From contig NZ_JAVRMB020000305.1 of the NCBI RefSeq assembly GCF_031844845.1, positions 1 to 64,000 on the forward strand: a stretch of 64,000 bases of DNA, read 5' to 3'. Positions 34,230 to 43,018 of this stretch are shown here, in pieces. Position 1 is the stretch's first letter. Each line of letters starts with the position of its first letter. The position numbers and the translations under genes were made by a program. The notes below the pieces were generated by a model, which saw nothing but the letters and a program-made list of their open reading frames with translations, searched no databases and was not told the origin of the DNA. The DNA is from Endozoicomonas sp031844845 (lineage in GTDB: Bacteria > Pseudomonadota > Gammaproteobacteria > Pseudomonadales > Endozoicomonadaceae).

Positions 34230-34358
34230 TGCAAAAACCCAACGGTCAGCTTCAATTTGTATTCTGATAAATTGTAGCCGTGTTGATTTTCAGAGCTTTT
34301 TTATATACCTGAGCAACAAGGAATTACATCAAAAGAATCGCGTAATATTTTGAAATAA

Positions 34359-35477
34359 CTATGATTTAAAATTTTCCGGATTAGATGCTTTTATCTGATC
34401 AGGGGGAGATTGCATCTCCTTAACATCCTCAGGCATATCCAGCGTACGCGTCGGGAAGGCGATATCAGCCTGATTTCGGTGAATGATCTGAACCACTTCA
34501 AGCAACACTTTTTCCTGTATCAGAAGATATCTTGCCCAGTCAGTGGTTTTAGTAAAACAATAAATCTGGCAGTCAAGGCTTGAGGCGCCAAAACTGAGAA
34601 AGTTAACCATGATGATCTTATCCTGATCAATAGCTTCATGCTGCTGCAGATAACTTCTGATCTCTTCAAGAACCGGGGCAACCTTCTCACTATCGCAATA
34701 TCGCAATCCGAAAACCTGCTTAATCCGGCGATTCTGCATTCTGGATGGATTTTCAACCGAAATATTCATGAACGTTGAGTTGGGCACGTAAAGAGGTCGT
34801 CGCGAGAAAGTCAAAATACGGGTTTGACGCCACCCAATATATTCAACCGTCCCCTCTATATTTTTATCAGGAGAACTGATCCAGTCTCCCACCCGGAATG
34901 GCCGGTCAACATAGATCATCCAGCCGCCAAAAAAGTTTGCCAGCATATCCTTGGCGGCAAAACCAACAGCAAGGCCACCCACACCACCAAATGCCAGAAT
35001 ACCTGACATGCTGTAACCCATCGTCTGCATGACAACCAGAACACCGGTAATGATCACAGCCACTCTCATCAGTCGCCCCATGGCGACCACCGATGTCTGA
35101 TCCAGCTTTTTTGAAGGCCTGGCCAGGTAGCGACGCTCCATGGCCTGGATAAATGCAATAACAAGCCAGCAGAAAAGGAGAACAAACAACAGATCCCGGA
35201 AGCTGAGTAACCGGGCGAACATGTAATTCCCTGTCCCTTCCAGGATGACTTCTGCTGACCAGGTAAGCCCTGCAAGCCAGATAAAAACATAAGCCGGTTT
35301 TTGACCTGCTGACAGCAGTGCATCATCCCAGAAATTGTGGGTCGCCTCTGCTTTAGTCGTCAGTTTGCCAAACACCTTCCCGGCAATAAAGCGGATAACA
35401 GCCGTCAGAATGACAGCCATCACAGCCTGAAGTAACCAGTCAGGAATATTGCCAGCCATCAGTGAAGAAAAATCCAT
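34359..35477 (-). CDS. Mechanosensitive channel of the MscS family
   Basis: About 372 residues with four or so N-terminal hydrophobic segments, then the pore-lining helix and beta domain: LAFGGVGGLAVGFAAKDMLA, NFFGGWMIYVDRPFRVGDWI, RPLYVPNSTFMNISVENPSR. A cytoplasmic C-terminal domain follows. MscS channels open under membrane tension and release solutes on osmotic downshift. The start at 35477 (ATG) is preferred over GTG two codons upstream. A degenerate paralogue lies immediately downstream in the same orientation, so the two arose by duplication or sequential insertion. Confidence 0.93.
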   Translation of the reverse strand: MDFSSLMAGNIPDWLLQAVMAVILTAVIRFIAGKVFGKLTTKAEATHNFWDDALLSAGQKPAYVFIWLAGLTWSAEVILEGTGNYMFARLLSFRDLLFVLLFCWLVIAFIQAMERRYLARPSKKLDQTSVVAMGRLMRVAVIITGVLVVMQTMGYSMSGILAFGGVGGLAVGFAAKDMLANFFGGWMIYVDRPFRVGDWISSPDKNIEGTVEYIGWRQTRILTFSRRPLYVPNSTFMNISVENPSRMQNRRIKQVFGLRYCDSEKVAPVLEEIRSYLQQHEAIDQDKIIMVNFLSFGASSLDCQIYCFTKTTDWARYLLIQEKVLLEVVQIIHRNQADIAFPTRTLDMPEDVKEMQSPPDQIKASNPENFKS

Positions 35478-35634
35478 CGTCACCCCATGAAATCATAATG
35501 GAAGATCTTAAAGAATCAGGATATAAGCAGTGACCAAAGATTAATATCCGCCCAAATGGTTAAAGGTAATAAAACTTTACCGGGTAGATATCAGGGGCAG
35601 GCTGCTATTCTCTGCATCAATTGTTACGCATAAA

Positions 35635-36654
35635 TCAATCCACAGGGTCAGTACTGTCCAGCTGCTGTCGAATATCATGATAACGACCGGATGTAACCAG
35701 CTGCTCCCAGTCAGGATAAGACTCAGGCATCAAACAATCCGGACCAACACCTTTCAACACAGAGGGATCCAGCCCATTCAATACCTCCTGAACCCCCTGG
35801 TGATGACAAAGGATTAGTAAATCACAGCCAGCGTCCAGAGCTGACCGTGCACGCTCCGGATACCCCCCGGCAATGGCGGCCCCTTCCATGGAAAGGCAGT
35901 CACTGATAATTAATCCTTTATACCCCAGCTTCTCTCTCAGAATCGTCTTTAACCAATTGGACGAAAAACCTGCAGGCAGCTTATCAATGGCGGGAAAAAG
36001 TATATGAGCAGGCATCACAGCCCCAACACCTTTACTGATCATGGCTTTAAATGGCTGTAAATCTGACTGTTCAATAACCTCGAGGGAACGATGGTCCACA
36101 GGCAAGCCAAGATGAGAATCATCATCCACGTTACCATGACCGGGAAAGTGCTTGATGACAACCGACATACCAGCATCATGAACACCATCAATCCATGCTG
36201 AAGCCAGTTGGATAACCTGATCATGGGAGTTGCCAAAAGCCCGGTTGCCAACAATATCCGTTCTACCCTGATCAATATCCAGAACCGGGCCAAGACATAA
36301 ATCAACACCACAGGCAAGCAGCTCTGACGCCATCAGCCATCCTGCCTCATGGGCAACTTTCTGCTGTGTATCCTGATCGTAGTGACTATAGGTCATTGCA
36401 GAAGGAAGACGGGTAAAACCTTCCTTAAAACGCTGAACACGACCACCTTCCTGATCGACACAGATCAAAAGGTCATGGCGTAAATCACGAATCGCCCTGG
36501 TCAACAGGCACAGCTGTTCCCGGTTTTGATAGTTTCTGGAGAACAGAACCACGCCTGCAACACTGTCCAGAAGCAACCGCTGTTTTTCTTCAGTGGTTAA
36601 CTGCAATCCCTGAAGATCAATCAGAAGTACACCGCTGTTATGACTTTCTGGCAT
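35635..36654 (-). CDS. nagZ: NagZ, beta-N-acetylhexosaminidase of peptidoglycan recycling
   Basis: A 339-residue family 3 glycoside hydrolase that removes N-acetylglucosamine from muropeptides in the cytoplasm. The signature VIKHFPGHGNVDDDSHLGLP (residues about 163-182) carries the conserved Lys-His pair and the catalytic Asp/His loop of NagZ. QEGGRVQRFKEGFTRLPSA (about 84-102) and LGPVLDI are also typical. The nucleophile Asp is in LIISDCLSMEGA near 248. It is the last of psrA, L,D-transpeptidase, nagZ, as in the Pseudomonas cluster; NagZ products also influence AmpR-type beta-lactamase induction in some species. Confidence 0.96.
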   Translation of the reverse strand: MPESHNSGVLLIDLQGLQLTTEEKQRLLLDSVAGVVLFSRNYQNREQLCLLTRAIRDLRHDLLICVDQEGGRVQRFKEGFTRLPSAMTYSHYDQDTQQKVAHEAGWLMASELLACGVDLCLGPVLDIDQGRTDIVGNRAFGNSHDQVIQLASAWIDGVHDAGMSVVIKHFPGHGNVDDDSHLGLPVDHRSLEVIEQSDLQPFKAMISKGVGAVMPAHILFPAIDKLPAGFSSNWLKTILREKLGYKGLIISDCLSMEGAAIAGGYPERARSALDAGCDLLILCHHQGVQEVLNGLDPSVLKGVGPDCLMPESYPDWEQLVTSGRYHDIRQQLDSTDPVD

Positions 36655-36686
36655 CAGTGACTCCTGAAAACACAGTAATAGGGATA

Positions 36687-37196
36687 TTAAGTAAGCTGAA
36701 TATCGATCTTCGTACCTGCTTCGATACGGTCATACAAGTCAATAATATCGCTGCCATGCATGCGAATACATCCACGGGAACCTGGCTCCCCCATTACTGC
36801 GGTATCAGGTGATCCATGAATATAGATGTAGCGGCGCATGGTATCGACATTTCCCAGACGATTAAATCCTGGTTCCATACCACTGAGCCATAATATTCGA
36901 GTTAAGATCCAGTCCTTTCTTCCAGGATATTGATCCCGAAGTTCAGGTGAATAAATTTCCCCGGTAAAACGGCGGCTGGAAAACACAGAATTAATGGGCA
37001 ATCCACCACCAATTTTTGCCCTGATAACATGGAGGCCAAGAGGCGTTTGCCAGCTCCCCTCGAACTGACCGGTACCTTTACTGGCGGTGGATATGGAATA
37101 ACAACGGCGCCTGCCGCTCTTTTCATGAAGCACCATTTCCTGACTGGCAATATGAACAGTAAGATGCATCAGCTCACTATCGCTCCGAATGGTCAT
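36687..37196 (-). CDS. L,D-transpeptidase (YkuD domain)
   Basis: A 169-residue YkuD-type protein. The catalytic motif is IYIHGSPDTAVMGEPGSRGC followed by IRMHGSD, with the His and the nucleophilic Cys of H-x15-S-R-G-C. Such enzymes form 3-3 crosslinks in peptidoglycan or attach lipoproteins to it. No clear signal peptide is seen, which is odd for a periplasmic enzyme; members like this in Pseudomonas share the trait. The ATG overlaps the psrA stop (TGATG), so translation is coupled to psrA. Confidence 0.88.
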   Translation of the reverse strand: MTIRSDSELMHLTVHIASQEMVLHEKSGRRRCYSISTASKGTGQFEGSWQTPLGLHVIRAKIGGGLPINSVFSSRRFTGEIYSPELRDQYPGRKDWILTRILWLSGMEPGFNRLGNVDTMRRYIYIHGSPDTAVMGEPGSRGCIRMHGSDIIDLYDRIEAGTKIDIQLT

Positions 37197-37825
37197 CAGG
37201 TATGAGCCCTCAGGCCCGCAGCCATGAAAGGAACCATCTTTCTCATGATTTCTTCCAGCTCATAGTCAACCCCATAATCACTTTCAGCAATCGCTCTCAA
37301 TGCATTGGCACCAGAGAGTGTAAACACTGCTGAACCGAGTATAAAATAAACCCGCCAGAACAAATCACCCATTGGCAGGTTTGGGCAGGCTTTTACCATT
37401 AATTGAAGGTAGGTCTGGAACACATCCCCATAGACCTCTCTCAAATATTTCTTCAAGTGCCCCTGCCCCTGGGTGTATGCCAGCCCAATCAATCGCATAC
37501 ACACGGAAAGATCTTCTGCACTGCGAGGCTTGACGGCCATTATCTGGTCAACCAGTAAATGCAGGATCTCCTCCAGATCAATAACGTCCTTATTATCCTG
37601 ATATTTAACCAGCGCCTGGGAAAGGTTACTGACAAAATGATTCAGAAACCTTGAAAAAACGGCCTGTATAAGAGATTTTTTTGAACCAAAATGATAATTC
37701 ACAGCGGCCAGATTAACACCGGCCTTGCTGGTAATTGAACGCAGGGAGGTTTCTGCAAATCCATGTTCAGCAAATAACTTCTCTGCAGCGTCCAGAATCC
37801 TGTCTACTGTCGCTGGCTGTGACAT
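37196..37825 (-). CDS. psrA: PsrA, TetR-family regulator of fatty-acid metabolism
   Basis: A 209-residue TetR protein nearly identical in its HTH to Pseudomonas PsrA: RILDAAEKLFAEHGFAETSL, RSITSKAGVNLAAVNYHFGS, KKSLIQAVFSRFL. The C-terminal ligand domain keeps the LSVCMRLIGLAYTQGQGHL and FWRVYFILGSAVFTLSGANA segments. PsrA senses long-chain fatty acyl groups and represses its own gene and beta-oxidation genes such as fadBA. It is divergent from lexA, and a PsrA-like box lies 20 bp upstream of its start. fadBA lies 6 kb further on in the same window. Confidence 0.95.
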   Translation of the reverse strand: MSQPATVDRILDAAEKLFAEHGFAETSLRSITSKAGVNLAAVNYHFGSKKSLIQAVFSRFLNHFVSNLSQALVKYQDNKDVIDLEEILHLLVDQIMAVKPRSAEDLSVCMRLIGLAYTQGQGHLKKYLREVYGDVFQTYLQLMVKACPNLPMGDLFWRVYFILGSAVFTLSGANALRAIAESDYGVDYELEEIMRKMVPFMAAGLRAHT

Positions 37826-37844
37826 GCCTGAATAACCTCCATTG

Positions 37845-37858
37845 TAAACATTTGTTTA
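37845..37858 (-). promoter_or_regulatory. PsrA-like operator upstream of psrA
   Basis: TAAACATTTGTTTA has 6-bp inverted arms and contains AAAC-N4-GTTT, which matches the reported PsrA consensus (AAAC and GTTT half sites with a 2-4 bp gap). It lies 20 bp upstream of the psrA start, consistent with autorepression. Confidence 0.65.
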
Positions 37859-37927
37859 AAACTAACGTTTGCCAACTGAAACATCAAGTTAGATTTATAA
37901 GAGCTGATGGTTGCAGCAAATAAAATA

Positions 37928-37962
37928 CTGTATATAATTACATGTACTGTATAAAAACACAG
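37928..37962 (+). promoter_or_regulatory. Two SOS (LexA) boxes upstream of lexA
   Basis: CTG-N10-CAG occurs perfectly at 37947-37962 (CTGTATAAAAACACAG), ending 10 bp before the lexA start. A second, weaker box, CTG-N10-CAT, is at 37928-37943. Tandem boxes before lexA are also found in E. coli. Confidence 0.85.
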
Positions 37963-37972
37963 ATTGAAAAAA

Positions 37973-38569
37973 ATGTATAAATTAACGAAACGCCAAACTG
38001 AAATTCTGGAACTGATCAAGTCTCATATTGAAGAATCCGGCTTTCCGCCCACCAGGGCAGAGATAGCCAAGACTTTTGGGTTCCGATCCCCCAACGCCGC
38101 TGAAGAGCATCTCAGGGCACTTGCCCGTAAAGGTGCTATTGAGATTACTCCCGGCGCCTCCAGAGGCATCCGCGTACCCGGTGCAGGATTCTCCGGCCTT
38201 CCCATTGTAGGACAGGTTGCCGCAGGAAGCCCCATTCTTGCCCAGGAACATATTGAAGATCACCTGTCCATCAATCCTGAATTCTTTTCCCCAAAAGCTG
38301 ATTTCATGTTACGTGTCAGAGGAATGAGCATGAAGAATATCGGTATTCTTGATGGAGACCTTCTGGCTGTCCATAAGACATCAACAGCATCCAACGGCCA
38401 GATTGTTGTAGCAAGAATAGAAGATGAAGTGACGGTTAAGCGCTTCGAACAAATCAAAAACAAGGTTTATCTTCATCCGGAAAATGAAGAGTTCACAACG
38501 ATCGAAGTAGACCTCAGTGTTGACGCCTTTGCTATCGAAGGCCTGAGTGTAGGTATTATCAGAAAATAG
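37973..38569 (+). CDS. lexA: LexA, SOS-response repressor
   Basis: A 198-residue LexA starting at ATG 37973, MYKLTKRQTEILELIKSHIE; a TTG at 37964 is not needed. The winged helix contains FPPTRAEIAKTFGFRSPNAA. The cleavage site is the Ala-Gly of VPGAGFSG (near residue 80), the catalytic serine is in RVRGMSMKNIGILDGDLLAV and the lysine in ASNGQIVVARIEDEVTVKRF. RecA-stimulated self-cleavage would derepress lexA and sulA, which follows directly. Two LexA boxes lie upstream. Confidence 0.97.
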   Translation: MYKLTKRQTEILELIKSHIEESGFPPTRAEIAKTFGFRSPNAAEEHLRALARKGAIEITPGASRGIRVPGAGFSGLPIVGQVAAGSPILAQEHIEDHLSINPEFFSPKADFMLRVRGMSMKNIGILDGDLLAVHKTSTASNGQIVVARIEDEVTVKRFEQIKNKVYLHPENEEFTTIEVDLSVDAFAIEGLSVGIIRK

Positions 38570-38608
38570 AACCTTGTCCCAAATAACGCCCGTAGTAGAG
38601 GATCTGAC

Positions 38609-39040
38609 ATGCGAGCATTAACATCATCATTTAACCAGAGCGCCAACGGCTCTTTTCCTGACAATGAGACAGCGAGCTCAATTGATGAGTTAATCCTCTC
38701 AGGGCCTCCATGGCAGTCGGGACGTTTTTTGAAATCAGTTTTAACCGAGCTGGCTAACGATCAGGATCAACGCTGGCTGACATTAATTTTATCAAGTGAC
38801 CAGGCCAGCAACACCATCAAGTGGTTGAAATCCTCTGGCATCAGCAGACATCGACTGCAAGTTCTAAACCCATCAATGCAATCAGACCCATTTAAACTGA
38901 CTCGTCAGGCATTGGCTTCAGGAACCAGTCATACCGTCGTCAGCTGGATTAATCAACTGGATAGCACAGCCCTTTCAGAACTTGAAATGGCCGCTCGTTC
39001 AGGCCGCTGCCAGGGGCTGGCCATCAGAAATAGAGCTTGA
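38609..39040 (+). CDS. sulA: SulA, SOS-induced cell-division inhibitor
   Basis: A 143-residue SulA-family protein: LILSGPPWQSGRFLKSVLTE, RWLTLILSSDQASNTIKWLK, SDPFKLTRQALASGTSHTVV and a C-terminal GLAIRNR. SulA blocks FtsZ polymerisation during the SOS response. It lies 39 bp after lexA with no LexA box of its own, so it is probably expressed from the lexA promoter, as in Pseudomonas. Confidence 0.9.
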   Translation: MRALTSSFNQSANGSFPDNETASSIDELILSGPPWQSGRFLKSVLTELANDQDQRWLTLILSSDQASNTIKWLKSSGISRHRLQVLNPSMQSDPFKLTRQALASGTSHTVVSWINQLDSTALSELEMAARSGRCQGLAIRNRA

Positions 39041-39052
39041 TAGTAAACTTAA

Positions 39053-39295
39053 TCAGTGAAGAACACGGTTTTCAGGAACATATTCACCCGCTTCAGTTTC
39101 AGTTTTACGTCCTACTTCAGCTATACAGGCATCAAGCATAGCTCTGGCGACTTCAAACTGATCCCCCTGAAGAAACTCGAGAAGCTCCTGGGAAAATGAC
39201 ATCGTCACTAATGGCTCAGCGTTTTCTTCATCGCTGCGACGCAGCACGATTTCACCTGAAGGTAACTCAACAATTTCAAGGAACGACGCTGACAT
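39053..39295 (-). CDS. Small conserved hypothetical protein between sulA and topA
   Basis: The start at 39295 gives an 80-residue acidic protein MSASFLEIVELPSGEIVLRR with DEENAEPLVTMSFSQELLEFLQGDQFEVARAM. A longer start at 39391 adds 32 residues with little resemblance to coding sequence. Its place matches a small gene between sulA and topA in Pseudomonas. Function unknown; no membrane segment or signal peptide. Confidence 0.7.
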   Translation of the reverse strand: MSASFLEIVELPSGEIVLRRSDEENAEPLVTMSFSQELLEFLQGDQFEVARAMLDACIAEVGRKTETEAGEYVPENRVLH

Positions 39296-39433
39296 AGTTA
39301 TACCGGAACTTAGTGATAGCAATGGGGCATTGTGCATGAGGTACCAACGGCTTTCAATACTTTCAGCACAATGATGGAGCCATCTGAACAACGTGTCGGT
39401 TGAAGGAATAACAAAATCATTATTTATGTTTTA

Positions 39434-39910
39434 TTACCACTCAAGACTGAAATTTCTGCTGTACGCCACTAACTCTTTAAGAGATCCAAGCACCGACAAA
39501 AAGCTTTCAGGCTCATCAAGGCGAATGGTATTAGCATTGAAAAGAGGAATTTCATTACGATCAATACTTTTTCTCTGGATAGGCATCGAACATTCCTGAT
39601 GGTTTTTCAGCAGAGCCGACAGCCAGGAGTCATGCTGTTCTAAACGCTCTATATATTGCAATTCAGAAGAAACCTCTCCTTTATGGAGCATACTATTCAT
39701 TGCTTCATCCAGAGAAGGCAATTGATTGACCGGTAAACGGTAATTAGTCATGATTTCAGCCAGTAATGACCGATAGGCCTGAACCATGGCATTAAGACAG
39801 GCTTCACGGAATGCCGGTTTGGCAAGATCATCCGCATCTTCCCCTGCTTCCATAAGCAAACGGGAATGAAAGAGCATTTTATTGGTATATCCCTGCCAAT
39901 TGTTTGTCAT
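39434..39910 (-). CDS. DUF6586-like hypothetical protein upstream of sulA cluster
   Basis: The start at 39910 has GGAG six bases upstream and gives 158 residues beginning MTNNWQGYTNKMLFHSRLLM. The product is helical and cytoplasmic, with a KPAFREACLNAMVQAYRSLL segment. Size, opening residues and position agree with the PA3010-type (DUF6586) gene of Pseudomonas, but the match is from memory. Function unknown. Confidence 0.65.
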   Translation of the reverse strand: MTNNWQGYTNKMLFHSRLLMEAGEDADDLAKPAFREACLNAMVQAYRSLLAEIMTNYRLPVNQLPSLDEAMNSMLHKGEVSSELQYIERLEQHDSWLSALLKNHQECSMPIQRKSIDRNEIPLFNANTIRLDEPESFLSVLGSLKELVAYSRNFSLEW

Positions 39911-39989
39911 AGCAAACTCCACAATTACTGAATACACTTTCAGACGGGTGCAATTAAACGTGTTCCCTGAGGGTGACCACAGTTAAGAA

Positions 39990-40245
39990 TTTACCATCGT
40001 CATTCCTGCGAAGGCGGGACCCACTGCTCAAGATAGACCCCACTCTCGAGATGGATTCCCGCCTTCGAGGGTGTCGCAAAAGGCCTTAAAAGAAGGAACC
40101 ACAAAGGCACAAAGACACAAAGAAAGACTTTTTCTTTTGTTTGCAGCGCGTAGCGCTGGCAACTCCAAAAAACCTTTGTGCCTTTGTGGTTCAAGGCTTA
40201 AGCTACCTTTTGCGACAACCTCCTTCGCGGGAATGATGGTGCACG
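39990..40245. repeat. Three-layer nested palindrome between the DUF6586-like gene and topA
   Basis: The outer layer is the GTCATTCCTGCGAAGGCGGG module (39999) facing CCTTCGCGGGAATGATGG (40222). Inside it GTGTCGCAAAAGG (40069) faces CCTTTTGCGACAAC (40207). Innermost is a fold-back of the CCACAAAGGCACAAAG type (40099) facing CTTTGTGCCTTTGTGG (40188), the third copy of the family at 8.6 and 12.1 kb. A 75-bp part (about 40008-40070) recurs inverted at 52.02-52.09 kb. The whole 39911-40375 interval has no gene. Confidence 0.8.
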
Positions 40246-40375
40246 GGTATTTCCCTCTTGGACACTTGGACACTTGGACACTTTTATCAGACAGTCAGGC
40301 AAACAGTAAAATAACAGCCATAGAACAACAGGGCATAATAGCCCTGTCAGATAAGTTAGAAATTTAAGTTAAAAT

Positions 40376-43018
40376 CTAGCTGGACTGGCGTTTCTTAGCC
40401 TGTTTTTCATTCCACTTACCATCCTCACAGATAGCACTCCAACCTGTCGCCTTACCCTCCACTTCAGACATAACATATTGCTGCTTTGTCTTACGGCTGT
40501 ATCGAATAATGGCTGGATTACCATCAGGATCCTGACGAGGAGCATCCATCAAATAACCATACTTGGGATCAATGATGGCTTGATGTGGCAATAATTCAGC
40601 CACAAGAGGCGCGCGGGTTTCCCGGTTTTTTGGAAATTGACTGGCAGCCAGAAACAAGCCTGCAGCCCCATCCCGGAGAATATAGTGGTCATCAACCTTG
40701 ACGCACTTCAGTTCCGGCATTGGCACAGGCTCCATTTTTGGTGGTGCCGCTTCACCGCTTTTCAGCAGTTTCCGGGTATTTTTGCACTCACTGTTAGTAC
40801 AGCCAAAGTATTTGCCAAAACGCCCCGTCTTCAGCTGCATCTCATTGCCGCACTTATCACATTCAAGCACAGGGCCATCATAGCCTTTCAGCTTATAACT
40901 CCCCTTCTCTACATCGTATCCGGAGCAGTCAGGATTATTACCGCAAACGTGGAGTTTGCGCTGCTCGTCAATAAGGTAGCTTTCCATGGCCGTAGAACAT
41001 TTCGAACAACGATGCATGGCACGCAGAGCATTCACTTCTGCATTTTCGTCATCCACCTCTTCAGCCTCTTCAGCCGGAACCAGGTTCATGGTGGTTTTAC
41101 AGCGCTCTTTCGGCGGCAGGGCATAACCGGAACATCCCAGGAAAACACCGGTAGAAGCGGTACGAATCATCATGGGGCGACTGCAGGTCGGGCATTCAAT
41201 GTCGGTCAAAGAAGGTTCATTAGACCGCATCCCGCCTTCAACCTGTTCAGCCTGTGTCAGCTGAAGGGTAAAGTCGGAATAAAAATCATCAAGCACCTCT
41301 TTCCAATTCTTTTCGCCTTCAGCTATATCATCCAGCTTCTCTTCCATTCTTGCCGTAAAATGATAGTCCATCAGTTCATCAAAAGACTCATTCAAACGGT
41401 CAGTAACAATATCGCCCATTTTTTCTGCATAAAAGCGGCGATTTTTTACCGAAGCATAACCACGATCCTGAATCGTTGAGATAATGGATGCGTAGGTTGA
41501 TGGTCTGCCAATACCCTGTTTTTCCAGTTCCTTTACCAGTGCTGCTTCACTGAAACGGGCAGGTGGGCGGGTAAACAGCTGTTTGGGGTCGAGCTTCTCC
41601 AGATCCAGGGGTGCACCTTTCTGAAGATTCGGCAGGATTAAATCTTCCCCTTTTCCAGCCATTGCTTTTTGCACACGGGTATAACCGTCAAACTTCAGGG
41701 TTCGCCCCTTAGCCTTGAGCTGGAAACCTTTGACATCAATCGTAAGTGATGTACTGAGATATTCAGCAACGGTCATCTGGCACGCAACAAACTGACGCCA
41801 GATCAAGTCGTAAAGACGTTCAGCATCCCGCTCCATACCAGAAAGACTATCTGGCTGCATTGTCACACTGGAGGGGCGTATTGCTTCATGAGCTTCCTGA
41901 GCACCTTTTTTACTGCTGTAGATGTTTGGCTTATCCGGACAGTAGCGCTCGCCATACTGTTCAGTGATAAAAGAACGAGCACTATCCACCGCATCCTGAC
42001 TCAGGCTGGTGGAATCCGTTCTCATATAAGTGATATAGCCAGCCTCATAGAGACGCTGAGCCATCATCATGGTCTTCTTGACACTGAATCCAAGACGGGT
42101 GCTGGCAGCCTGCTGCAGGGTTGATGTGATAAATGGAGCCGATGGCTTACTTTGTGTTGGCTTGTCTTCACGATTAGTCAGGGAGTACGGCCCCTGCTCC
42201 AGCAAAGTCAGCGCCTTATCAGTTTCAGCCTTGCTTGTGGGTCTGAAGTTTGTCCCATTCTCTTTCACCACCTGAAAACGAACAGAATCTTTCCCGGTCA
42301 TTAACAGGTCTGCATAAACTTCCCAATACTCCTCTGGAACAAAGCTGCGAACTTCCCTTTCCCGCTCTACGATCAGCTTGACCGCCACAGACTGAACCCG
42401 GCCTGCTGACAACCCACGGGCAATCTTTGACCAGAGCAGCGGGGAAACCATATAACCCACAACACGATCAAGAAAACGTCTTGCCTGCTGGGCATCCACA
42501 CGATCCTGGTTCAATTGGCCCGGGGAATCAAAAGCCGCCTTGATCGCCTTTTTGGTAATTTCATTGAACACTACCCGCCGGTAACGACTGGAATCACCAC
42601 CAATAGCCTGCTGGAGATGCCAGGCAATGGCTTCTCCTTCACGGTCCAAATCCGTCGCGAGATAGATAGTGTCGGCGTTCTCTGCCAACCGGGCCAGCTC
42701 ATCAACCACCTTTTCCTTGCCAGGCAGAATCTGATAACGGGCTTCCCAGCCATTGTCCGGGTCGATCCCCATGCGCTCAATCAGTTGCCCACGGGCCTTG
42801 ATCTTTTTGCGGCGTTCACGCTCTTCCGGAGAAAGTTTTTTTGACTCAGCAGCAGCCTTCGCCCTGGCCTTTGTATCCACGGTCTTTTTAGGCCCACCAG
42901 CCGTTGGCAAATCCCTTATGTGACCCACACTGGATTTGACAACAAAGTCTTTGCCCAAATATTTGTTGATGGTTTTCGCCTTGGCAGGCGACTCCACAAT
43001 AACTAGCGATTTACCCAT
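40376..43018 (-). CDS. topA: TopA, DNA topoisomerase I
   Basis: An 880-residue type IA topoisomerase that relaxes negative supercoils. The Toprim domain starts MGKSLVIVESPAKAKTINKY and has the metal site DLDREGEA (123-130). The catalytic tyrosine is Tyr331 in AGYITYMRTDSTSLS. The C-terminal part carries zinc-ribbon repeats with CPTCSRPMMIR, CSKCSTAM, CDKCGNEMQLKTGRFGKYFG and further Cys pairs, then TOPRIM C-repeats. Length and order are normal. It is a single gene between the repeat block and fadA, in Pseudomonas order. Confidence 0.98.
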   Translation of the reverse strand: MGKSLVIVESPAKAKTINKYLGKDFVVKSSVGHIRDLPTAGGPKKTVDTKARAKAAAESKKLSPEERERRKKIKARGQLIERMGIDPDNGWEARYQILPGKEKVVDELARLAENADTIYLATDLDREGEAIAWHLQQAIGGDSSRYRRVVFNEITKKAIKAAFDSPGQLNQDRVDAQQARRFLDRVVGYMVSPLLWSKIARGLSAGRVQSVAVKLIVEREREVRSFVPEEYWEVYADLLMTGKDSVRFQVVKENGTNFRPTSKAETDKALTLLEQGPYSLTNREDKPTQSKPSAPFITSTLQQAASTRLGFSVKKTMMMAQRLYEAGYITYMRTDSTSLSQDAVDSARSFITEQYGERYCPDKPNIYSSKKGAQEAHEAIRPSSVTMQPDSLSGMERDAERLYDLIWRQFVACQMTVAEYLSTSLTIDVKGFQLKAKGRTLKFDGYTRVQKAMAGKGEDLILPNLQKGAPLDLEKLDPKQLFTRPPARFSEAALVKELEKQGIGRPSTYASIISTIQDRGYASVKNRRFYAEKMGDIVTDRLNESFDELMDYHFTARMEEKLDDIAEGEKNWKEVLDDFYSDFTLQLTQAEQVEGGMRSNEPSLTDIECPTCSRPMMIRTASTGVFLGCSGYALPPKERCKTTMNLVPAEEAEEVDDENAEVNALRAMHRCSKCSTAMESYLIDEQRKLHVCGNNPDCSGYDVEKGSYKLKGYDGPVLECDKCGNEMQLKTGRFGKYFGCTNSECKNTRKLLKSGEAAPPKMEPVPMPELKCVKVDDHYILRDGAAGLFLAASQFPKNRETRAPLVAELLPHQAIIDPKYGYLMDAPRQDPDGNPAIIRYSRKTKQQYVMSEVEGKATGWSAICEDGKWNEKQAKKRQSS

